From: Sulfurovum sp.
GTDB taxonomy: Bacteria; Campylobacterota; Campylobacteria; Campylobacterales; Sulfurovaceae
Direction: 5' to 3'
Length of the DNA stretch: 5,848 nt
Assembly: GCA_015663065.1 (NCBI GenBank)
Contig: DQSX01000065.1
Coordinates: 1 to 5,848, forward strand
Shown here: positions 1 to 4,201 of the stretch, in pieces
How the letters are laid out: each line of letters starts with the position of its first letter
Position numbering within the stretch: the stretch's first letter is position 1
The notes under the pieces: generated by a model
Database searches by the model: none
Seen by the model: the letters and a program-made list of their open reading frames with translations, nothing else
Told to the model about the DNA's origin: nothing
Translations under genes and position numbers: made by a program

Positions 1-129
1 GGTTTCAAAATCAACTGAATTTAAAAAAAGAAGGTAGTGTGCGTAGAGACTTGGCGCAGCCTCTTTTACCCCGAGAAGGTCCTCTACTTTAGCGTAGAGG
101 TCAAGTGACGAAGAACTATTTTTGTCCAT
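1..129 (-). CDS. Probable class I SAM-dependent methyltransferase, N-terminal fragment (cut by left edge)
   Basis: An ATG at 129..127 opens a frame that stays open for 43 codons and runs off the left edge in phase. The peptide begins MDKNSSSSLDLYAKVEDLLG and continues with an Ala/Pro/Leu/Tyr-rich helical stretch ending at NSVDFET. This LDLYAKVEDLLG opening, followed by a helix before the first strand, resembles the lead-in of class I methyltransferases in Campylobacterota, where a glycine-rich SAM loop would follow just outside the window. That assignment rests on memory of the family, because no SAM-binding motif is visible. The start lies inside the last codons of hisG, a 14-bp out-of-frame overlap, so translation is probably coupled to hisG. 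No strong ribosome binding site precedes the ATG. That the frame is coding is fairly likely; the product is uncertain. Confidence 0.55.
   Translation of the reverse strand, partial: MDKNSSSSLDLYAKVEDLLGVKEAAPSLYAHYLLFLNSVDFET
81..100. repeat. Perfect 7-bp hairpin in the start of the methyltransferase gene
   Basis: CCTCTAC and GTAGAGG form a perfect 7-bp inverted repeat with a 6-nt loop. In the transcript it begins about 15 nt after the hisG stop and lies within codons 10-16 of the next gene. No T-run follows on either strand, so it is not an intrinsic terminator. It might slow ribosomes or protect the hisG 3' end, or it may be chance from the coding sequence. Confidence 0.35.
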
Positions 130-739
130 TTTCTACAACAGTTTTGATCTTTTCATAAAGGTCTAATATCTCACCTTTTTTAGCATAAAAGCTGTTTTTG
201 TTGGCAATGAGATGTGCAGATGAATCCATAATATCTTCTGCTACTTTCAGTCCGTTTTCTCTCATGGTTGAACCTGTCTCAACAATGTCAACAATGGCAT
301 CTGCAAGACCAACAAGCGGTGCAAGCTCAATGGAACCGTAAAGTTTGACCACTTCTACACCCACTGCTTTTTGCGCAAAGTAGTTCTTGGTAATGTTCAC
401 CATTTTGGTGGCTACTTTAATGTTAGGTCGTGACCAGTCAAGTTCATCTTCATTTTTGATCCCGATAGACACTTTACATTTACCCAGCTGCATGTCAAGA
501 AGCTGTATGATATCCAGCTCTTTTTCTGTGATCACATCCAGACCAACCACACCGATGTCTGCAGCACCGTGTTCTACATAAGTCGGTACATCCTGGTTAC
601 GTACATTTAAAAAACGGAAATCACCCATATCCAAAATGAGTTCTCTACCCTCAAACTTAAATTCTCCACCAAAAATCTCTGCAAATATCTCCAGAGTCTG
701 CTCTGCAATTCTTCCTTTTGGAAGTGCTACTGTTAACAT
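116..739 (-). CDS. hisG: ATP phosphoribosyltransferase catalytic subunit, short form (HisG)
   Basis: HisG catalyses the first step of histidine synthesis in the cytoplasm, joining ATP and PRPP to give phosphoribosyl-ATP. The 207-residue protein has the family's opening LPKGR (residues 6-10), the block HGAADIGVVGLD (57-68), and the PRPP-binding loop DIVETGSTMRENGL (151-164). It ends soon after this, so it lacks the C-terminal ACT-like regulatory domain of the roughly 300-residue long form. Short-form enzymes are known to need HisZ, a histidyl-tRNA synthetase paralogue, for activity and feedback control by histidine. No hisZ is in this window, so it should lie elsewhere in the genome. The ATG at 739 overlaps the coaX stop by 7 bp and has an AAGG ribosome binding site 7 nt upstream. 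The downstream gene starts inside the hisG 3' end. No other his genes are adjacent. Confidence 0.97.
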   Translation of the reverse strand: MLTVALPKGRIAEQTLEIFAEIFGGEFKFEGRELILDMGDFRFLNVRNQDVPTYVEHGAADIGVVGLDVITEKELDIIQLLDMQLGKCKVSIGIKNEDELDWSRPNIKVATKMVNITKNYFAQKAVGVEVVKLYGSIELAPLVGLADAIVDIVETGSTMRENGLKVAEDIMDSSAHLIANKNSFYAKKGEILDLYEKIKTVVENGQK

Positions 740-1359
740 ACTAAAACCTTTTTTATGCCTTGAAAGACCAGTGTTTCATCATAGATTGCATCAGGGAAGT
801 ATGAGGCAAGGAACTTACCGTCTCCTCCTGTAAAGTAGAGTGCTCTGTCTTTACTGTGTATGTCTATGAGTGCTTTTATGGACGCGATTATACCATAGCT
901 TATCCCATCTTTAGTTGTGGTGGGGAGCTGCTGCAATGATATCATTTCATTTAGCCCTGTATCAAGTACCGGAGAGATACGTTTATAGCATTCAAGCATG
1001 GCTTTGATACCGGGGAAAATATAGCCTCCTTGATAGATGCCCTCTTTCATAACATCCACAGTAATAGCAGAACCTGCGTCTACAAAAACACCATCTTTAT
1101 GACTTAAACACAGTGCTTTTCTATCCACGCCCATAGTAGTATAGTCGCCCTCCAGAATCATCTCATTAGAGATGTTTTTCCAGGACTTTATCTTTTTTAT
1201 TTTATCTTCCAGATGATGTTTTACTGAAATATAGCACAGGTTTTTATCAGCATATTTTTCTATAGCATCTTCATAAGATAAATGCTCTACTCTTTCACCA
1301 TTATAAATATGAAAATGGGTATTACCGATATCGGCTAACAATAACGCATCACTCCTCAC
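733..1359 (-). CDS. coaX: Type III pantothenate kinase (CoaX)
   Basis: CoaX phosphorylates pantothenate with ATP, the first committed step of coenzyme A synthesis. The type III enzyme belongs to the ASKHA fold and is known to need a monovalent cation and to escape feedback by CoA. Visible motifs are the phosphate-binding loop DIGNT (residues 10-14), GVDR (77-80), the acidic strand VDAGSAITVD (93-102, with D94 as the likely catalytic Asp), GGYIFPGI (111-118) and TGGD (177-180). At 208 residues it is shorter than the usual 250 or so, but similar to the short enzymes of Helicobacter and Campylobacter. The chosen start is a GTG at 1359 with GAGGAG 6 nt upstream, overlapping the end of the preceding gene. 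A TTG at 1341, behind a second GAGGAG, would give a protein starting six residues later and closer to DIGNT. The stop overlaps hisG by 7 bp. Confidence 0.95.
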   Translation of the reverse strand: MRSDALLLADIGNTHFHIYNGERVEHLSYEDAIEKYADKNLCYISVKHHLEDKIKKIKSWKNISNEMILEGDYTTMGVDRKALCLSHKDGVFVDAGSAITVDVMKEGIYQGGYIFPGIKAMLECYKRISPVLDTGLNEMISLQQLPTTTKDGISYGIIASIKALIDIHSKDRALYFTGGDGKFLASYFPDAIYDETLVFQGIKKVLVC

Positions 1360-1371
1360 ACCTTACTCCTC
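1352..1371 (-). promoter_or_regulatory. Duplicated Shine-Dalgarno at the start of coaX
   Basis: Two GAGGAG motifs lie 14 bp apart on the minus strand, at 1371..1366 and 1357..1352, each within an exact 9-bp repeat (GTGAGGAGT). The first is 6 nt from the GTG at 1359; the second is 10 nt from the TTG at 1341. The first also forms the last two codons of the upstream gene. The sequence supports the GTG better, but both starts are possible. Confidence 0.6.
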
Positions 1372-1707
1372 ACTTTGCTGCAAAGCAACAAATACATTCC
1401 ATCCATTATCTTCTAGCATGACTTTAGCATGAGAACAGAGTGGTGCCTTGATGCGTATATATTTTTTAGTGATCTTGCTGTCAACATACTTTTCCAACTT
1501 TTCATGCAATACAAGGAGTTCCCCTACCTCTTTACGAAGTATTCTACTTTTCTTTTCAACATTCATCACTAAAGCATAATAGCCCTTCAAATCAATACCC
1601 AAGTAAAGTGCTATTTTTTTTCGTGAACCAAGCTCTTTAGGACTTATCTCTTTTAGTGATTTAAAGATAAGGTTTTTTTTCTGTAAATATTCTACGGTTT
1701 CTTTCAT
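1363..1707 (-). CDS. Small lysine-rich protein of unknown function
   Basis: This is a 114-residue protein that I do not recognise as a named family. It has many lysines (for example KKYIRIK at 81-87), no signal peptide and no obvious membrane segment, so it is probably cytoplasmic. The pattern suggests a small alpha/beta fold: an N-terminal helix (3-30), a strand-like stretch around IALYLGIDLKGYYALVMNV (32-50), a long helix with heptad-like leucines (57-75), a strand IRIKAPLCSHA (84-94), and a C-terminal NGWNVFVAL (101-109). The single cysteine is C91. The frame is long, ends four bases before coaX, and sits between two clear genes on the same strand, which supports it being real. The ATG lies 19 bp after the recombinase stop and lacks a good ribosome binding site. 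Two runs of eight A (minus strand, 1680..1673 and 1621..1614) fall inside it. I propose no function. Confidence 0.8.
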   Translation of the reverse strand: MKETVEYLQKKNLIFKSLKEISPKELGSRKKIALYLGIDLKGYYALVMNVEKKSRILRKEVGELLVLHEKLEKYVDSKITKKYIRIKAPLCSHAKVMLEDNGWNVFVALQQSEE

Positions 1708-1726
1708 ACTATTATGATACCGAAAA

Positions 1727-2545
1727 TCAACTCAATGGATGGTAACTTGACATCGTATCTGCCAAGTTCTGTTTTTGAATATGTGTGTATATCTGCGTAG
1801 TCTCCAGTGAGCTGTGTCCCAACAACTCTTGCACCACACGCAGGTCTGCACCACCGATAATGAGAGAAGAGGCAAAAGAGTGGCGAAGTACATGGGGAGA
1901 GATGCCCAGGTATTTTTTAACTATTTTATAGGCGGAGATACGGCTTAACGGATCGCCTTTATAGTTTAACCAGATGTAGGCAGATGATAGATCCTGGGCT
2001 TCCAAATATTTATCTAGTGCTTCTGTTGCCACAGGTGCAAGTGGTACAACTCTCTCCTTTTCACCTTTGGCAAAACGTATCTTCAGCCACCCTTCCAAAA
2101 TGTCTGATCGTTGTACAGAGAGTGCTTCAGAGATACGGCATCCGCTTGCATACAAAAAGAGTATCAGCGCATAGTCTCTCAAACCTGTTACTGTGCTTCT
2201 ATCTATGGTTTCCAAGCCCTGCATGATCTCTTCAAAACTTACATATTTTGGCAGATTTTTGGGTACTTTTGCCATAGGAATTTTGATCTTTTCATGGCTA
2301 AAACTTTGAATATGGCAGAAATGAAAAAAAGTATTGATGGAAGAGAGCTTTCTATTGAGTGTTCGTTTATTGTCAAAAGTTGCCAGAAACTTTAAAACAT
2401 CTGTTGTATCAAGTTTAGTCAGTGTTTTTTCTGTAAACGTTTCCAACTGTTTAAGGTCTCCCAGATAAGAGGAGACCGTTTGTGTATCGAGTGCCTTGGT
2501 GACAGAGACATACTCTTCAAAAGCTACAAGCAGATCGCTATTCAT
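1727..2545 (-). CDS. XerC/XerD-type tyrosine recombinase
   Basis: This 272-residue tyrosine site-specific recombinase has both usual parts. An N-terminal SAM-like core-binding domain (about 1-90) includes RTLNRKLSSINTFFHF (61-76), and the catalytic domain follows (about 100-270). The complete active-site set is visible: R137 in ASGCRISEAL, K160 in the FAKGEKERVVPL hairpin, H218 and R221 in HVLRH, H244 in LLGHSS, and the nucleophile Y253 in IYTH. It is therefore likely to be active. Its length fits classical XerC/XerD (about 300) rather than the 350-360-residue XerH of Helicobacter and Campylobacter, so I give no symbol. A role in chromosome dimer resolution at a dif site is plausible, and the housekeeping location argues against a phage integrase. 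I see no dif-like site nearby. The ATG overlaps the lipoprotein stop by 8 bp, suggesting translational coupling. Confidence 0.95.
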   Translation of the reverse strand: MNSDLLVAFEEYVSVTKALDTQTVSSYLGDLKQLETFTEKTLTKLDTTDVLKFLATFDNKRTLNRKLSSINTFFHFCHIQSFSHEKIKIPMAKVPKNLPKYVSFEEIMQGLETIDRSTVTGLRDYALILFLYASGCRISEALSVQRSDILEGWLKIRFAKGEKERVVPLAPVATEALDKYLEAQDLSSAYIWLNYKGDPLSRISAYKIVKKYLGISPHVLRHSFASSLIIGGADLRVVQELLGHSSLETTQIYTHIQKQNLADTMSSYHPLS

Positions 2546-3566
2546 AACCTAATTTGTTCAGATGAATGATCTTCCCGTCTTTGTAAAGTTTTGAACCGGT
2601 AATGTATACCGGCTTATCTACTTCACCTACATCATAGATCTTGGATTTGTTCAGATTTGCATTGAGTACGATGAGTGAACCTCTCTGGTCTAAACCATAG
2701 ATTCTTCCACCTGTAGCTGTCGCTGCAGAAAAGTGTACGAACTTAAATTTCTTTTTCGCTTTTTCTTCCAATGCTTTGCTGAGTTTGATCACCTCTCCCT
2801 CTTTGGTAAAGAGATAAATATACCCGCTTAACAACGCTACATCTGAGATATTGGCACGAAGTTCTTCCTGTCCTTCATTACCGATAGTGATCAGCTTTTT
2901 AGGTGTGGCGGCAACCATCGTATTGCCTGAACGTGCAAGATAGATCACATTGTTAAATGCATTTTCAGAACTCAAATAGATTACTATGGCATTTTCCGGG
3001 TCATGTTTGTCTATGACAACCAGTTTACCGTCGAGCATCGGTAAAACTGCCAGGTTATCAATGAACATTGGTGTAGCAGCTCTAGTATCGATGGCATAGG
3101 TGGTCTCAGACTTGTTCTCTACTAGCTTTTTGTCTTGTGATACAGAGTAGAGACCAAAAGTATTGTCATTCAAGATATAGGCAATGGTACCGTTTTCAAT
3201 AACTGCGGATACGATTGGTTTCGTAAAGTCCACTGTTCTGAGTGTTGTACCATTGGACTTTTTAATGATCTTCAAGGCACCCATTGGGTTGCTTGCAAGT
3301 ACATAATGGGAACTTTCACTCAAAAATCTGTAACCTTCACCAAGGTTTATTTTAGATATCCCTGCTTTACCGATGTAATACCCGCTTTGCAGTGTAGCAC
3401 CGTCTCGACTCTGATCTACTATCGTTCCACCGTAAGCAGTCGCTGCACCTGAGGCAGAAAATGTCTGTTCAGGTTCAAAATATTTTTTAGAACTACATCC
3501 CGAAAAGATCAGTGATGCAGAGACAAGTGCAACAAACGATAATCCAGAGCGTAATGATATTTTCAT
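2538..3566 (-). CDS. Beta-propeller-like lipoprotein, possible BamB counterpart
   Basis: This 342-residue protein begins with a lipoprotein signal peptide: a basic start (MKISLRSG), a hydrophobic stretch (9-21) and the lipobox FSGC with C24 as the lipidated residue. Serines follow the cysteine, which by the enterobacterial rule points to the outer membrane. The rest consists of repeated beta-strand pairs with turns such as MGALKIIKKSNGTTLRTVDF (95-114), DGKLVVIDK (179-187), EGEVIKLS (256-263) and QRGSLIVLNANL (294-305), the pattern of a PQQ/WD40-like propeller. The architecture and the membrane-TPR-like partner directly upstream match the E. coli yfgM-bamB pair, so a role in outer-membrane protein assembly is my inference. 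BamB of E. coli is somewhat longer (392). The ATG directly follows the upstream stop with no gap and has AAAGG 8 nt upstream. Another propeller lipoprotein of unrelated function is possible. Confidence 0.92.
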   Translation of the reverse strand: MKISLRSGLSFVALVSASLIFSGCSSKKYFEPEQTFSASGAATAYGGTIVDQSRDGATLQSGYYIGKAGISKINLGEGYRFLSESSHYVLASNPMGALKIIKKSNGTTLRTVDFTKPIVSAVIENGTIAYILNDNTFGLYSVSQDKKLVENKSETTYAIDTRAATPMFIDNLAVLPMLDGKLVVIDKHDPENAIVIYLSSENAFNNVIYLARSGNTMVAATPKKLITIGNEGQEELRANISDVALLSGYIYLFTKEGEVIKLSKALEEKAKKKFKFVHFSAATATGGRIYGLDQRGSLIVLNANLNKSKIYDVGEVDKPVYITGSKLYKDGKIIHLNKLGYE

Positions 3567-4145
3567 CTATTTTGCCTTTATCATTGCATGCTTCAACAGC
3601 TGTGTAAGCATTTGAAGAGAAGAACGCTCATCAATAAGTTCCAATTTCGCTTTTGCACTTTTTGTATCTCCGGATTTGATAGAGAGATATGCCTCTTCAA
3701 GCAATGCCAGTTCTTTGTAGAGTTTAGAATCTACAGGCTTTTTATCGATCGTTGCCGCTGTATATTTACTTGCATCTGCAATGATCTCATTTTTAGAGGC
3801 ACTGAGGGTTTTTAACGCTTTACTGTCACTAGTTTTTGATGCTTTTGAAAATGTATAGAGTTCAAAGAGTGCAGGATTGTTCTTTTGCAATATCTGGGCT
3901 GCAGCGGTGTCGTCCGGCTTCTCCTGCAGTGTTAAAAATGCGGCATTCGCATCTTCAAGTTTAGACTGTTTCATACTTTCCATTACCGTTTGGGAAAGGA
4001 AGAACAGCACGACAGCAGCAACAATACCCCAGACAACAAATTTATATTTTTTATATAGAGATTCTAATTTAAAGGCACTCACAAGTACCTTTTCGTCACC
4101 ACTTAATTCAGATTTAACATATTTCACATCATCTTTAATGCTCAC
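3567..4145 (-). CDS. Single-pass membrane protein with helical TPR-like periplasmic domain, YfgM-like
   Basis: The first 35 residues are charged and cytoplasmic, followed by a basic KKYK and one membrane segment (FVVWGIVAAVVLFFLSQTV, about residues 36-54 from the start used here). The positive-inside rule places the C-terminal 140 residues in the periplasm. That part is alpha-helical, rich in Ala, Lys and Leu, and ends with a TPR-like unit around KELALLEEAYLSIKSGDTKSAKAKLELI. This is the layout of YfgM (a TPR_21-type protein), a periplasmic chaperone partner linked to the Sec translocon and BamB in E. coli. Sequence identity looks low, so the match rests on layout and neighbour. I prefer the GTG at 4145 (192 residues), because GGGAG lies 6 nt upstream. 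A TTG at 4160 would add five residues but has no ribosome binding site. The gene abuts the lipoprotein gene, and a -10 box lies upstream. Confidence 0.9.
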   Translation of the reverse strand: MSIKDDVKYVKSELSGDEKVLVSAFKLESLYKKYKFVVWGIVAAVVLFFLSQTVMESMKQSKLEDANAAFLTLQEKPDDTAAAQILQKNNPALFELYTFSKASKTSDSKALKTLSASKNEIIADASKYTAATIDKKPVDSKLYKELALLEEAYLSIKSGDTKSAKAKLELIDERSSLQMLTQLLKHAMIKAK

Positions 4146-4151
4146 AAAACT

Positions 4152-4156
4152 CTCCC
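4152..4156 (-). promoter_or_regulatory. Ribosome binding site deciding the start of the YfgM-like gene
   Basis: GGGAG at 4156..4152 on the minus strand lies 6 nt before the GTG at 4145. The only in-frame alternative upstream, the TTG at 4160, is preceded by AATTAAAAA with no Shine-Dalgarno. The motif would be inside the coding region if the TTG were used. Confidence 0.6.
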
Positions 4157-4171
4157 ACAATTTTTAATTGT
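4157..4171. repeat. 15-bp inverted repeat between the -10 box and the ribosome binding site
   Basis: The plus strand reads ACAATT-TTT-AATTGT, a perfect 6-bp inverted repeat with a 3-nt centre. It covers the predicted transcription start and ends one base from the Shine-Dalgarno. It could be an operator or a weak leader hairpin. In AT-rich intergenic DNA it could also be chance. Confidence 0.35.
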
Positions 4172-4174
4172 ACT

Positions 4175-4180
4175 ATTATA
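4175..4180 (-). promoter_or_regulatory. Probable sigma-70 promoter -10 box upstream of the YfgM-like gene
   Basis: A perfect TATAAT lies at 4180..4175 on the minus strand, in AAAAGGTATAATAGTA, inside the only sizeable gap between genes. Transcription would start near 4168, about 20 nt before the GTG. At the normal spacing the -35 position reads AGCTAA, so no -35 is recognisable; weak or absent -35 boxes are typical of Campylobacterota promoters. It probably drives the seven-gene run to the left. Because no terminator follows mutS2, readthrough from upstream is also likely. Confidence 0.55.
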
Positions 4181-4201
4181 CCTTTTAGAGTTTATACTTA
4201 G

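Noticed and set aside
81..100. Hairpin as an intrinsic terminator between hisG and the next gene
   Set aside because: No T-run follows on either strand, and the hairpin lies within an open reading frame.
1708..1726. CATAAT at the recombinase/unknown-gene junction as a possible -10 box
   Set aside because: It lies only a few bases before the ATG, so a transcript would start at or after the start codon. There is no -35 or other support.
1984..2395. Two overlapping plus-strand open frames opposite the recombinase gene
   Set aside because: They overlap each other in different frames and lie opposite a complete recombinase with an intact active site, so they are chance frames.
1727..2545. Recombinase as a sign of a mobile element or integron
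   Set aside because: There are no flanking tRNA gene, attachment repeats or cargo genes. The gene overlaps its operon neighbour and its composition looks like that of the surrounding genes.
3877..4167. Plus-strand open frame of 96 codons opposite the YfgM-like gene
   Set aside because: It lies wholly opposite a well-supported gene. Its product is rich in Ser, Phe and Thr, as expected from the reverse of Lys/Ala-rich coding sequence, and it matches no known family.
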